Shown here in pieces: positions 48,601 to 56,443 of a DNA stretch of 64,000 bases. A model generated the notes under the pieces. It did not search any database, was not told where the DNA came from, and saw only the letters and a list, made by a program, of their open reading frames with translations. Source of the stretch: Arthrobacter sp. Soc17.1.1.1 (GTDB lineage: Bacteria > Actinomycetota > Actinomycetes > Actinomycetales > Micrococcaceae); the NCBI RefSeq assembly GCF_036867195.1, contig NZ_JBAJII010000001.1:3162001-3226000 (forward strand), read 5' to 3'. The translations under genes and the position numbers were made by a program. Within the stretch, counting starts at the first letter, position 1. Each line of letters begins with the position of its first letter.

Positions 48601-48694
48601 GCTCCTCGGCGTTCGCCGCAGGCAGCGCCAGGGCGCCCGCCCCGGCCACCAGGCCGAAGGCCGTGACTCCTGCGATCAGACAACGTCGTCTCAT
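45656..48694 (-). CDS. Secreted bifunctional polysaccharide deacetylase-GH10 xylanase with carbohydrate-binding modules
   Basis: 1012 residues, exported (signal to about ANAEE, residue 31). Domains in order: a CBM4/9/22-like beta-sandwich (35-175), a CE4 deacetylase (205-400), a second such module (408-555), a GH10 catalytic barrel (560-900) and a C-terminal HYR/Ig-like domain (about 915-1005). CE4 residues are Asp219-Asp220 (LTFDDGPN), His267 and His272 (GHTLCNHG), RAPNGSWG and His370 (VVLAHDG). GH10 residues are the acid/base Glu706 (WDVVNEVI) and nucleophile Glu817 (ITELDVN). It should deacetylate and cut acetylxylan in one polypeptide. It follows a second GH10 gene on the same strand. Confidence 0.93.
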   Translation of the reverse strand: MRRRCLIAGVTAFGLVAGAGALALPAANAEEPAVLLSEDFEDGAFGPLVRNGGAALSVVEADGDKALLVTGRTNDYDGVKTPADLLQAGGTYSFSAQVKLSAPAGTTTSARFVVEPAYSWVGNTTVSADAWTTVTGTFNAPAGADPATLRAYLGTGDLGAPYDYLVDDVVITGTAGPADGGAWQPTPDASFVPGGAANPTSTPLAAARGTGNAVALTFDDGPNPGETAAVLDLLRDKGITATFCIIGQNVQADGGADLLRRIVAEGHTLCNHGTSYADMGSWTRAQVETDLKENLRIIRTAVGDPALQVPYFRAPNGSWGATGEVAAALGMQPLGLGNVIFDWDGNDLSEATLTANLRAAFTPGSVVLAHDGGGDRSNTVRAVTTVVSEKLAEGWTFTLPQGGAGAAPVEVTSGFETGTDGWTARGDGVSVATGSDARTGTGSLLVTNRTQPWHGAALDVTAGLPVGTAVQVSVWAKLAPGQAPASLKVSVQRDNGGGSAYDGVAGAGASVTADGWVQLKGTYTLGAAADKAQVYVEGPVGVDFLLDDFSLAPVTEKPIQADVPALKDVLGADGIEHVGVAIDARETVGTAADLVRKHFNAFTPENAGKPESVQPVEGQFAFTQLDQLLDFADANDVQVYGHVLAWHSQTPAWFFKDGTRDLTDSPADQALLKARMEAHIKGIADHIDARYPDGDSPVWAWDVVNEVIADGDTANPHDMRDSRWFQVLGEGFVDEAFRLADRYFPEAALFINDYNTEMPQKRADYLDLIRALKARGVPIDGVGHQAHVDVARPVQWLEDSIEAVEALDPALLQAITELDVNASTENQGADVSGAPVDPYSPAFEDDADAAAEVGYYYRDLFAMLREHDAAVDSVTFWGISNARTWLRTWPMARPWEQPLPFDDELQVTPAYWGIVDPARLPARPADVLPPRIADQPDITAISSGASGAKVKYTLPSAIDTLDGAVSPTCEPASGSRFVIGVTTVTCTATDEAGNTRTGSFDVVVTRKQPGKP

Positions 48695-48739
48695 GGTTCT
48701 CCTTGATGTCTCGCCCGGGTCCCGGGGAAGGGCACGGGC

Positions 48740-48766
48740 GACGGCCGCGGACAGTCCGCGGCCGTC
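48740..48766 (-). terminator. Hairpin between the two xylanase genes
   Basis: 12-bp perfect stem GACGGCCGCGGA with loop CAG, in the 165-bp gap between same-strand genes. It may attenuate expression of the larger downstream enzyme. The neighbouring sequence is a run of CTG/TGC-rich near-repeats (about 48771-48830). Confidence 0.7.
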
Positions 48767-48859
48767 GGTGGGTGCTGCTGTGCGTGCTGCTGTTGGTGCT
48801 GCTCTGCTTCTGCTGTGCCTGCTGTGGACCGGCGACGCCGGCTCGTGGCGAAGCGGTGC

Positions 48860-50005
48860 CTAGCGGTGACCGCGCCCTGGCCCGGCCTGCTCGAGGGTGT
48901 CCTGCAGCGCGTAGTAGGCGGGCTTGCGGGTGAAGTCGTCCCACATGACGGTCGCCTCCCCCTCGCCGGAGAAGAACACCGGCACCCAGGAGTACTTGTC
49001 GGTGAAGCCCCAGATGGTGAAGGAGTTGCACTCCTCCACGAGGACGCAGGCCTCGAGGGCCCGCTGGTAGTAGCTCGACTGCTTCTCCAGCTGCGCGGCG
49101 GTGGGTTCGGTCCCCGCTGCCACGTCCATCCGGACATCGATCTCGGTGATCGCCGTCTCGAGCCCCAGGTCGTCGAAGCGCTGGAGGTTGGCCTGGAGAT
49201 CACCCGGGAAGCCGTAGCGCGTGCTCAGGTGCCCCTGGATGGCGAAGCCGTCCACGGGGACGCCCTGGGCCTGCAGCCGGGGGATGAGCTCCAGGTAGGC
49301 GTTGCTCTTGGCGTTGATGCCCTCCACGCCGTAGTCGTTGAAGAAGAGCTTCGCCTTCGGGTCTGCCTCGTGCGCCCAGCGGAACGCGTCGGCGATGATC
49401 TCCGGGCCGAGTTCACGGATCCAGATGTTGTCCGTGGTGCGCAGCGTGCCGTTGTCGTTGAAGATCTCGTTGGCGACGTCCCACTGCTGGATCTTGCCCG
49501 CATACCGGCCCACGACCGTCTGGATGTGCTCCTTGAGGATGGCGCGCAGTTCGTCCTTCGAGAAGTCGCCCTCCTCGAGCCAGGCCGGGTTCTGGCTGTG
49601 CCAGAACAGGGTGTGGCCGCGGACCACCTGCTTGTTCTCCTGCGCGAACTCGACGATGGCGTCCATCTCGGCGAACCGGTAGACACCCTGCTCCGGGTGG
49701 ACGAACTCCCACTTGAGCTGGTTCTCCGGCGAGACGGAGCTGAACTCGGCCGCGAGTCGCTCCCGGTACTCCTGGTCGAAGGTGAACGGATCGGGGTAGG
49801 GCTGCGTCTCGTGGTGGCCGCCCCCGGCGACGGCCGTGCCGATCTCGAGGTCGCGCGGGGCCACCCAGCGGAGGGTGTCCTTCTTGTCGCTGGCCTTCTC
49901 GATGCCCGGAGCCCGGGTGGGCTGGGCCGCGTGGGCGGGGGCCGCAACGGGCAGGATGACGGCCGACGCGAGGACTGCGGCGGCGAGGGTTGAACGGATC
50001 TGCAT
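48860..50005 (-). CDS. Secreted endo-1,4-beta-xylanase, family GH10
   Basis: Single-domain xylanase of 381 residues. A Sec signal (MQIRSTLAAAVLASAVILPV, cleavage near AHA-AQ) is followed by a GH10 barrel. GHTLFWHSQNPAWL is the family substrate-binding segment. The acid/base is Glu180 in WDVANEIF and the nucleophile Glu288 in ITEIDVR; TIWGFTDKYSWVP closes the barrel. The ATG at 50005 follows AAAGGAGAG. A consensus-like promoter with two palindromic operators lies upstream, and a LacI regulator diverges from it, so xylan-inducible repression is likely. Only 36% or so of the larger enzyme's length: no binding modules. Confidence 0.95.
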   Translation of the reverse strand: MQIRSTLAAAVLASAVILPVAAPAHAAQPTRAPGIEKASDKKDTLRWVAPRDLEIGTAVAGGGHHETQPYPDPFTFDQEYRERLAAEFSSVSPENQLKWEFVHPEQGVYRFAEMDAIVEFAQENKQVVRGHTLFWHSQNPAWLEEGDFSKDELRAILKEHIQTVVGRYAGKIQQWDVANEIFNDNGTLRTTDNIWIRELGPEIIADAFRWAHEADPKAKLFFNDYGVEGINAKSNAYLELIPRLQAQGVPVDGFAIQGHLSTRYGFPGDLQANLQRFDDLGLETAITEIDVRMDVAAGTEPTAAQLEKQSSYYQRALEACVLVEECNSFTIWGFTDKYSWVPVFFSGEGEATVMWDDFTRKPAYYALQDTLEQAGPGRGHR

Positions 50006-50051
50006 GAGCTCTCCTTTGAGGTACCTGCGATGCGGTGACCGATACTCCGAT

Positions 50052-50120
50052 CGGAAGTTTTCCGGAAGTTTCCGGAAATACCGTTGCTGTAGGTTAGGAA
50101 CATCGCATCCCAGAGGTCAA
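50052..50120 (-). promoter_or_regulatory. Xylanase promoter with overlapping LacI-type operators
   Basis: Minus strand: -35 TTGACC (50120-50115), 18-bp spacer, -10 TAACCT (50096-50091). Just downstream of the expected start site lie CGGAAGTTTTCCG (50052-50064), CCGGAAGTTTCCGG (50062-50075) and TTTCCGGAAA (50069-50078), overlapping palindromes. The divergent lacI-family gene at 50185 is the probable repressor. Confidence 0.7.
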
Positions 50121-50184
50121 GGGTGCGTTTCGATTTCGCTCCGGGGGTGCAGGACTGCAGCGTCGGTGCCCCGAGGAGGACGAC

Positions 50185-51219
50185 GTGCAGGACAATGCGC
50201 AGGGCAACGCCCGGCCGGCCGTGACGATCTCCGCCGTCGCCTCCGCGGCCGGGGTCTCGGTCCCCACGGTGTCGCGCGTCCTCAACGGCAGGTCCGACGT
50301 CGCACCCGCCACGCGCGAGCGGGTCGAGGCGCTGCTGCGCGAGTACGGCTATCGGCGCCGTGGCGCGGTGGCCCCCGCGCCGTCGGGACTCGTGGACCTC
50401 GTGTTCAACGATCTCGACAGCCCCTGGGCGGTCGAGATCATCCGCGGCGTCGAGGAGGCGCTCAACGGGGAGGGCCTGTCGGTGGTCGTGTCCGCCATCC
50501 ATCGCCGCGGCGGCACGGATTCGACCCGCAAGTGGCTGGACACGCTGGGCGACAGGGCGAGCGACGGCGCCATCCTCGTCACCACCGATCTCGACTCCTT
50601 CCTGCACGCGGAACTCCAGCGCCTCAACCTGCCCGTGATCGTCATCGATCCTGCGGGAGTCCCGGACCTCGAGGTACCCACCATCGGCGCCACGAACTGG
50701 ACGGGCGCCGTAGCAGCGACCGAGCACCTCGTCGAGCAGAACCACCGGCGTATCGGCTTCGTCGCCGGACGGCCGGGCCTCTGGTGCAGCCGCGCCCGCC
50801 TCGACGGCTACCGGGCAGGACTCGATGCCGCCGGCCTCGCGTTCGACCCCTCACTCGTGGTTCCCGGTGATTTCGACTACGCCTCGGGCTTCGCCGCCGG
50901 CGTCGAGCTGCTCGCGAGGGAGGACCGGCCGAGCGCGATCTTCGCGGCGAGCGACCAGATGGCTCTCGGCGTTTACGAGGCAGCACGCCAGCAGGGCCTC
51001 CGCATCCCCGACGACCTCAGCGTGATCGGCTTCGACGACCTGCCGGAAGCGTCCTGGGCCTCCCCGCCCCTCACCACGGTGCGCCAGCCCCTGTCCGAGA
51101 TGGGGATGCTCGCAGCCCGCACGCTCGTGCGGCTCATGCGCGGCGAGCCGGTCGAGAGTCCACGCATCGAGCTCTCCACGAAGCTCATCCCCCGCGCGAG
51201 CGTGCGCGCTCTCGCCTGA
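50185..51219 (+). CDS. LacI-family transcriptional regulator of xylanase/xylose genes
   Basis: 344 residues from a GTG at 50185 after AGGAGGAC. The N-terminal LacI helix-turn-helix is VTISAVASAAGVSVPTVSRV followed by LNGRSDVAPATRERV. The hinge and periplasmic-binding-protein-like sugar domain follow, with FAASDQMALGVYEAARQQG and SVIGFDDLPEAS. It is divergent from the GH10 gene, whose promoter holds three overlapping palindromes, and upstream of xylAB. A paralogue at 63381 shares long stretches (for example VDLVF against VELVF, IIRGVE against LIRGVE). Xylose or a xylo-oligosaccharide is the likely inducer. Confidence 0.9.
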   Translation: MQDNAQGNARPAVTISAVASAAGVSVPTVSRVLNGRSDVAPATRERVEALLREYGYRRRGAVAPAPSGLVDLVFNDLDSPWAVEIIRGVEEALNGEGLSVVVSAIHRRGGTDSTRKWLDTLGDRASDGAILVTTDLDSFLHAELQRLNLPVIVIDPAGVPDLEVPTIGATNWTGAVAATEHLVEQNHRRIGFVAGRPGLWCSRARLDGYRAGLDAAGLAFDPSLVVPGDFDYASGFAAGVELLAREDRPSAIFAASDQMALGVYEAARQQGLRIPDDLSVIGFDDLPEASWASPPLTTVRQPLSEMGMLAARTLVRLMRGEPVESPRIELSTKLIPRASVRALA

Positions 51220-51269
51220 CCGGACGGCGGTCCAGCACCGGCGCCGGAAGGCGAACCGGCATTCTCCCC

Positions 51270-51314
51270 TTGACTCTGCGCGCAAAACTAATATGTTTGT
51301 AACGGCAACATATT
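51270..51314 (+). promoter_or_regulatory. xylA promoter and XylR-like operator
   Basis: -35 TTGACT (51270-51275) and -10 TATGTT (51292-51297) are 16 bp apart. The perfect inverted repeat AATATGTT-N9-AACATATT (51290-51314) overlaps the -10. Its core, GTTTG...GGCAACA, resembles xyl operators bound by ROK-family XylR in Bacillus. No ROK gene is present in the window. Confidence 0.65.
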
Positions 51315-51339
51315 GGTCACACACCCCCTGGAGCACTCA

Positions 51340-52530
51340 ATGACGATCGAGCCCACCCGCGATGACAAATTCTCCTTCGGACTCTGGACGGTGGGCTGGG
51401 AAGCCCAGGACCAGTTCGGTTCCGCGACCCGCGCACCCCTCGACGTGGTCGAGGCCGTCAACCGCCTGAGCGATCTCGGCGCCTACGGCATCACCTTCCA
51501 CGACAACGATCTCTTCCCCTTCGGCTGCTCGGCCGCCGACCGCCAGCGCGAGATCGACCGGCTCACCGGCGCGCTGAAGTCCACCGGCCTGGTGGTGCCC
51601 ATGGTCACCACCAACCTGTTCAGCCACCCCGTGTTCAAGGACGGCGGGTTCACGAGCAACGACCGCGGCGTGCGCCGGTTCGCCCTGCGCAAGGTCCTGG
51701 AGAACATCGACCTCGCCGCCGAGCTCGGAGCGCAGACATTCGTTATGTGGGGCGGGCGTGAAGGCAGCGAGTACGACGCGGCCAAGGACATCCGCGGCGC
51801 CCTCGAGCGCTACCGCGAGGCCGTCAACCTGCTCGGCGACTACGTCACCGACAAGGGCTACGACATCCGGTTCGCGATCGAGCCCAAGCCCAACGAACCG
51901 CGCGGCGACATCCTGCTGCCGACGCTCGGACACGCCCTGGCCTTCATCGAGACCCTCGAGCGTCCCGAGCTGGTCGGCATCAACCCGGAGACGGGGCACG
52001 AGCAGATGGCCGGGCTGAACTTCACGCACGGCATCGCGCAGGCCCTCTACCAGGGCAAGCTGTTCCACATCGACCTCAACGGACAGCGCAGCATCAAGTT
52101 CGACCAGGACCTCGTGTTCGGGCACGGCGACCTCCAGAACGCCTTCTCCCTCGTGGACCTGCTGGAGAACGGCGGCCCCAACGGCGGACCGGCCTACGAC
52201 GGTCCCCGCCACTTCGACTACAAGCCGAGCCGCACCGAGGACATGGACGGCGTGTGGGACTCCGCATCGGCCAACATGCAGACCTACCTCCTGCTCAAGG
52301 AGCGTGCCGCCGCCTTCCGCGCGGACCCCGAGGTCCAGGCCGCGCTCCAGGCGTCGCGCGTGTCCGAGATCAACGAGCCCACGCTCAACGAGGGCGAGGG
52401 CTACGAGGCCCTGCGCGCGGACCGCTCCTCCTACGAGGACTTCGACACCGAGGCGTACTTCAACGGCAAGGGCTTCGGCTTCGTGAAGCTGCAGCAGCTC
52501 TTCATCGAGCACCTGCTCGGGGCCCGCTGA
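51340..52530 (+). CDS. xylA: Xylose isomerase
   Basis: Interconverts D-xylose and D-xylulose with divalent metals; 396 residues, as for the actinobacterial (class I) enzymes. The ATG at 51340 follows CTGGAG. His54 and Asp57 ([12 protein letters not shown]) are the catalytic pair. [26 protein letters not shown] (metal-binding Glu), [14 protein letters not shown] and FHIDLNGQ carry other metal ligands. xylB begins 3 bp after the stop, so the pair forms an operon. A perfect palindrome at the promoter indicates regulation. Confidence 0.97.
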   Translation: MTIEPTRDDKFSFGLWTVGWEAQDQFGSATRAPLDVVEAVNRLSDLGAYGITFHDNDLFPFGCSAADRQREIDRLTGALKSTGLVVPMVTTNLFSHPVFKDGGFTSNDRGVRRFALRKVLENIDLAAELGAQTFVMWGGREGSEYDAAKDIRGALERYREAVNLLGDYVTDKGYDIRFAIEPKPNEPRGDILLPTLGHALAFIETLERPELVGINPETGHEQMAGLNFTHGIAQALYQGKLFHIDLNGQRSIKFDQDLVFGHGDLQNAFSLVDLLENGGPNGGPAYDGPRHFDYKPSRTEDMDGVWDSASANMQTYLLLKERAAAFRADPEVQAALQASRVSEINEPTLNEGEGYEALRADRSSYEDFDTEAYFNGKGFGFVKLQQLFIEHLLGAR

Positions 52531-52533
52531 CCC

Positions 52534-54054
52534 ATGGCCCTGGTCACGGGCGTCGACTCGTCGACGCAGAGCTGCAAGGTCGTCGTCGTCGACACCCTGA
52601 CCGGCGCAGAGGTACGCAGCGGCCGGGCCTCCCACCCGGAGGGCACGGAGGTGGACCCGGAGGCATGGTGGCGGGCACTGCTCGACGCCATCCGCGCCGC
52701 TGACGGACTCGGGGATGACGTCGACGCCCTCGCCGTCGCGGGCCAGCAGCACGGCATGGTGCTGCTGGGCCGCGACGGCCGGGTGCTCCGGGACGCGCTG
52801 CTGTGGAACGACACCCGGTCGGCCGGGGCTGCACGGGAGCTGATCGCCGAGCTCGGTACCGACGCCCTCGTGGCGCGGACGGGATCGGCGCCCGTGGCAT
52901 CCTTCACCGGCACGAAGGTGCGGTGGGTGCGCGACGCCGAGCCCGACGTCGTCCCAGCCGTTGCCGCGGTCGCACTCCCGCACGACTGGCTGACCTGGCG
53001 CCTGCGCGGCTTCGGCCCGGAGGGCGGATCGCCCCTCGGTCCGGTCCTCGAGGAACTGGTCACCGACCGGTCGGATGCGAGCGGTACGGGCTACTGGAGC
53101 CCTGCGACGGACGCGTACGACCTCGACCTGTTCGAGCGGATGCTCGGCCGCCCCGCCCGTGAGGCGCGGGGCGCCGACGCCGCCGGAACCGATGCGGAGT
53201 CGGTGATCCTCCCCCGCGTGCTCTCCGCCGACGCCGTCGCCGGGACCGTGCACGCCTCCTTCCTCCCGTCCGGGGACCGCCGCATCGTCCTCGGTGCCGG
53301 CGCCGGGGACAATGCGGGAGCAGCGCTGGGCCTCGGGGCCGAGGAGGGCGACGTCGTCGTGTCCCTGGGCACCAGCGGCACGGTCTTCGCCGTGGCGGCC
53401 GACGCGGTCGCCGATACCTCCGGCACCGTGGCGGGTTTCGCCGATGCGAGCGGGCTGTTCCTCCCCCTCGTGGCGACCCTGAACGCGGCCCGCGTCCTCT
53501 CGTCCGTGGCCGGCATGCTGGGTGTCGATCACGAGGGCTTCGCCGAACTGGCCCGGGCCGCCGGACCGGGCTCCGGCGGCGTCGTTCTCGTCCCGTACTT
53601 CGAGGGAGAGCGCACCCCCAACCTGCCGACGGCGAAGGCGAGCTTCCACAACCTCAGCATCGCCTCGGGCACGCGGGAGAACCTTGCGCGGGCGGCGATC
53701 GAGGGCATGCTCTGCGGGCTCGCCGACGCCCTGGACGCGGTACGCGCCACGGGCACGCTCCCGCGGCACCTGCTGCTCATCGGTGGTGCCGCGCAGAACC
53801 CTGCCGTGCAGGAGGTGGCGGCACAGGTGTTCGACCTGCCCGTGCGCATCCCGGCGCCCGGCGAGTACGTGGCGCGGGGCGGCGCCGTACAGGCCGCCTG
53901 GGCCCTGACGGGATCGAGGCCGCGCTGGGTCGTGGGCACGGTGGAGGACCGTGCCGCCGACCACCGGCCCGTCATCCGCCGGCAGTACAGGACGGCGATC
54001 GGGTCCCTGCGGTTCCCGGGCCCCGACGCCGACCGGACGACGTCCGAGGCGTGA
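52534..54054 (+). CDS. xylB: Xylulokinase
   Basis: Phosphorylates D-xylulose to xylulose 5-phosphate for the pentose phosphate pathway; FGGY-family kinase of 506 residues. Features: GVDSSTQSCK (ATP-binding start), AVAGQQHGMVLL, LWNDTRS, LPHDWLTWRL, GAGDNAGAALGLG with the catalytic Asp, SLGTSGTVFA, and LIGGAAQNPAVQ in the second domain. It follows xylA by 3 bp and is closed by a 17-bp stem terminator. Confidence 0.96.
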   Translation: MALVTGVDSSTQSCKVVVVDTLTGAEVRSGRASHPEGTEVDPEAWWRALLDAIRAADGLGDDVDALAVAGQQHGMVLLGRDGRVLRDALLWNDTRSAGAARELIAELGTDALVARTGSAPVASFTGTKVRWVRDAEPDVVPAVAAVALPHDWLTWRLRGFGPEGGSPLGPVLEELVTDRSDASGTGYWSPATDAYDLDLFERMLGRPAREARGADAAGTDAESVILPRVLSADAVAGTVHASFLPSGDRRIVLGAGAGDNAGAALGLGAEEGDVVVSLGTSGTVFAVAADAVADTSGTVAGFADASGLFLPLVATLNAARVLSSVAGMLGVDHEGFAELARAAGPGSGGVVLVPYFEGERTPNLPTAKASFHNLSIASGTRENLARAAIEGMLCGLADALDAVRATGTLPRHLLLIGGAAQNPAVQEVAAQVFDLPVRIPAPGEYVARGGAVQAAWALTGSRPRWVVGTVEDRAADHRPVIRRQYRTAIGSLRFPGPDADRTTSEA

Positions 54055-54076
54055 CCGGCTGTCCGGGATGACTGCC

Positions 54077-54115
54077 GCACCGCGGGCCGCGCCTTGATGG
54101 CGCGGCCCGCGGTGC
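54077..54115. terminator. Bidirectional terminator, xylB / oxidoreductase
   Basis: 17-bp perfect stem GCACCGCGGGCCGCGCC, loop TTGAT, between convergent genes. Confidence 0.9.
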
Positions 54116-54175
54116 TGTCGGCCGATACGGCGGGAGATGGAGCCCGCGGGAGGCCGGCCACTCCACGCCGCGGGG

Positions 54176-55078
54176 TCACGGCTGCGTGATGACGACCTTG
54201 CCGCTGCCGTTCTCGGCGAGGGTATGCGCCTCGACGATGTCGGCCAGGGAGAGTTCGTGGTCGACGCGGGGCAGGTAGAGCCCTTCCTGCCCGAGCGCCG
54301 CGGCGTACTGCAGGAGGGCCGAGTCGTTGCGGGCGTCGACCTTCCTCACGCCGAGGCGCGCAGCCCCCTGGTCGTCGATGACGGTGACGACCCGGGACGT
54401 GTCCCCGACGATGTCCACCAGGTCCGGCAGCGAGTCTGACGGGGCCGAGTGCAGGGCGGCATCCACGCCACCGGGCGCGAGTGCCTGGACGCGCCCGGCG
54501 AGTCCCGGACCGTAGGTCGTGGCGAGCACTCCGAGGGATTCCAGGTACGCGTGGTTGCTCTCACGTCCTGTCCCGATCACCGTGGCGCCGGCTGCGAGCG
54601 CGAAGGCCGCGGCGGCGCTCCCCACGGCCCCTGATGCACCCTCGACGAGGAACGTCCTGCCCTTCAGGTCCCCGAGCGCCTCGATGACGGCCGCAGCGGT
54701 GGCGGAGGCGAGCCCGGCAGCGGCGGCCTGTGCCGTCGTCCACCCGGTGGGCACGCGGCTCCACGCGGTGAGCACCGCGAACTCGGCCGTGGTGTCACTG
54801 ATCCCACCCAGGCCGAAGACGACGTCACCGACCCGGGTGTCCGTCACGCCCGGACCGATCTCGTCGACGACGCCGACGGCGTCCCGACCGGGGATGGCGG
54901 GCAACGGCAGCGGCAGGAACGGCGCGAGACGGCCGGCGCGCAGGAGGACGTCGATCGGGTTCACGCTCGTGGCGTGCACCCTGATCCGCACCGAGGCCTC
55001 GTCGGCATGGGGTTCGGGCGCGTCCTCGATGACGAGGACGTCGGGGGCTCCGTAGGAGTGGAAGCGGGCAGCGCGCAT
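54176..55078 (-). CDS. NADP-dependent quinone-oxidoreductase-like MDR enzyme
   Basis: 300-residue medium-chain reductase without zinc ligands. The start MRAARFHSYGAPDVLVIEDA and ATSVNPIDVLLRAGRL, then IPGRDAVGVVDEIG, are typical of the QOR group. The cofactor-binding region reads VEGASGAVGSAAAAFAL, a variant of the AxxGxxG Rossmann loop. It may reduce quinones or reactive enones. It diverges from a MarR-family regulator over 102 bp that holds nested inverted repeats, a classic arrangement for stress- or phenolic-induced reductases. Confidence 0.9.
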   Translation of the reverse strand: MRAARFHSYGAPDVLVIEDAPEPHADEASVRIRVHATSVNPIDVLLRAGRLAPFLPLPLPAIPGRDAVGVVDEIGPGVTDTRVGDVVFGLGGISDTTAEFAVLTAWSRVPTGWTTAQAAAAGLASATAAAVIEALGDLKGRTFLVEGASGAVGSAAAAFALAAGATVIGTGRESNHAYLESLGVLATTYGPGLAGRVQALAPGGVDAALHSAPSDSLPDLVDIVGDTSRVVTVIDDQGAARLGVRKVDARNDSALLQYAAALGQEGLYLPRVDHELSLADIVEAHTLAENGSGKVVITQP

Positions 55079-55110
55079 GGTGGTTCTGCTTTCGGATGGA
55101 CGAGGCGCAG

Positions 55111-55163
55111 CGAATACTTGCTGCGGAAAGGAACGCTAACCCGTATTCGTTTCTGCGGCAAGT
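55111..55163. promoter_or_regulatory. Nested inverted repeats between oxidoreductase and marR genes
   Basis: CGAATAC (55111-55117) pairs with GTATTCG (55143-55149). ACTTGCTGCGGAAA (55116-55129) pairs at 12 of 14 positions with TTTCTGCGGCAAGT (55150-55163). Probable MarR operators covering both promoters. Confidence 0.5.
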
Positions 55164-55180
55164 AAAGGTATTCTGATCCC

Positions 55181-55669
55181 GTGCCAGCAGATCGCCTCTC
55201 ACCTCAGCAGGACCGGACCTGGTCCCTGCTGGTGGGCGTCATGATGTGGCTGCCGGCGGAACTGGATGCCTACCTGGAGCGCTCGGCGGATCTCAGCCAC
55301 GCCGAGTACGGGGTACTGCGCTGCCTGTCGCTCGGCGAGGACCGCGAGGTCCACATGAGCCGCCTGGCTGCCACCGCCAGCGTGACACCCTCGCACCTGT
55401 CGCGGATCGTCGGCCGGCTGGAGAAACGAAGCCTCCTGACCCGCAGCACGGACCCCGCGGATGCGCGGAAGACCCTGGCGAGGCTGACGCCGTCGGGCGC
55501 GCGCCTCCTGGCCGAGGTAGAGCCCGGCTACGTCGCGGAAGTCCGGGCCCGGGTGTTCGAGCTTCTCGGCAACCGGCAGCTCGAGCAGCTGGAGGACCTC
55601 GCCGAAGCGATCCTCACACCGCTCCGGGGCGAGTGCGTAGCCCTCCTGCCTCCACGATCGGCCCGGTAG
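55181..55669 (+). CDS. MarR-family transcriptional regulator
   Basis: 162 residues from a GTG at 55181. The winged helix-turn-helix is clear: SHAEYGVLRCLSLGEDREVHMSRLA, SVTPSHLSRIVGRLEKRSLLTRS, then the wing DPADARKTLARLTPSG. Helices at both ends would dimerise. It has no obvious redox cysteine pair. It is divergent from the MDR oxidoreductase, its likely target together with its own promoter; the ligand is unknown. Confidence 0.92.
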   Translation: MPADRLSPQQDRTWSLLVGVMMWLPAELDAYLERSADLSHAEYGVLRCLSLGEDREVHMSRLAATASVTPSHLSRIVGRLEKRSLLTRSTDPADARKTLARLTPSGARLLAEVEPGYVAEVRARVFELLGNRQLEQLEDLAEAILTPLRGECVALLPPRSAR

Positions 55670-55770
55670 CCCGCCTCACGATCGACCCGGTCGCCGGCCC
55701 CCACGACGGCAGCCGGTGGCCCTGCTCGCGCCATCGCGGGCCGGGCGAGTGCGAGGTCGGCCGACAAGAC

Positions 55771-55801
55771 GGAGGCGCCAGCCCGTCGGGGCAGCGCCTC
55801 C
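55771..55801. terminator. Terminator between marR-family and membrane protein genes
   Basis: 8-bp stem GGAGGCGC / GCGCCTCC with a 15-nt loop, between convergent genes. Confidence 0.6.
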
Positions 55802-55825
55802 ATCGTCATCCGTACTGCGGGCCGG

Positions 55826-56443
55826 TCAGATGCCGGCCTGGTGGTTGATGCCCACCTGGTCCACCTTGCGGTGGAAGCGCATGCCGGCCTTGCCGCCGAG
55901 GATCGCGCCGATCAGCGGGACGAGGATCGCGATCGCCAGCGCGATCAGGCCGCTCGTGGTGAGGGCACTGCCGTCGACCGGGATGCTCGGGGCGCCGTTG
56001 AGGTTGGAGAGCACGTTGAACTGGTCGCCGGCCACGGCCGCGAGGATGGCCAGGACGACGGCGATGATGATGCCCCAGAGCCAGACGGCGACGCCCTGCT
56101 TCACGCCGTCGAAACGCGCCATGCGGCCGGCGACGTACCCGCCGCAGTAGTAGGCGACGAACAGGATGACGGCGAGGACGATCCCGCTGACGATCCCGAT
56201 GGTCCCGGCGTTCTGCGTGGCCTGGTTCGCGGCCTCGTTCGCGCTGCCCGAGGTGGAGGCCCCGATGCCGACGCCGATCGCCGTCGCCAGGGCACTGAGG
56301 ATGACGGTCAGGCCGATGGCCGTCAGCCAGCCGAAGAACGCCGACCCGAACTTGATGCCGCCGAACTGCTCCCTCTCGGCGGCGACGACGTCGTTGCGCC
56401 TGCTCTTCGGGGTGCTCGCTCCCGAGATGTTCTCCGATGCCAT
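55826..56443 (-). CDS. Four-helix membrane protein (hypothetical, stress-type context)
   Basis: 205 residues from ATG 56443, preceded by AAGGAG. After a soluble start (residues 1-27, with KSRRNDVVAAEREQFGG) come helices near 32-57, 80-103, 119-142 and 161-184, the first and last Gly/Ala-rich. The C-terminus is short (FHRKVDQVGINHQAGI). It resembles YrzE/TIGR04086-like small membrane proteins, but I do not assign a family. It diverges from a PRC-barrel/DUF2382 gene, a pairing often seen among envelope stress genes. Confidence 0.8.
   Translation of the reverse strand: MASENISGASTPKSRRNDVVAAEREQFGGIKFGSAFFGWLTAIGLTVILSALATAIGVGIGASTSGSANEAANQATQNAGTIGIVSGIVLAVILFVAYYCGGYVAGRMARFDGVKQGVAVWLWGIIIAVVLAILAAVAGDQFNVLSNLNGAPSIPVDGSALTTSGLIALAIAILVPLIGAILGGKAGMRFHRKVDQVGINHQAGI

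Noticed and set aside
48703..48933. Small plus-strand frame with a Leu/Cys-rich hydrophobic stretch
   Set aside because: The hydrophobic stretch is a translation of CTG/TGC-rich repeats, antisense to the xylanase gene end.
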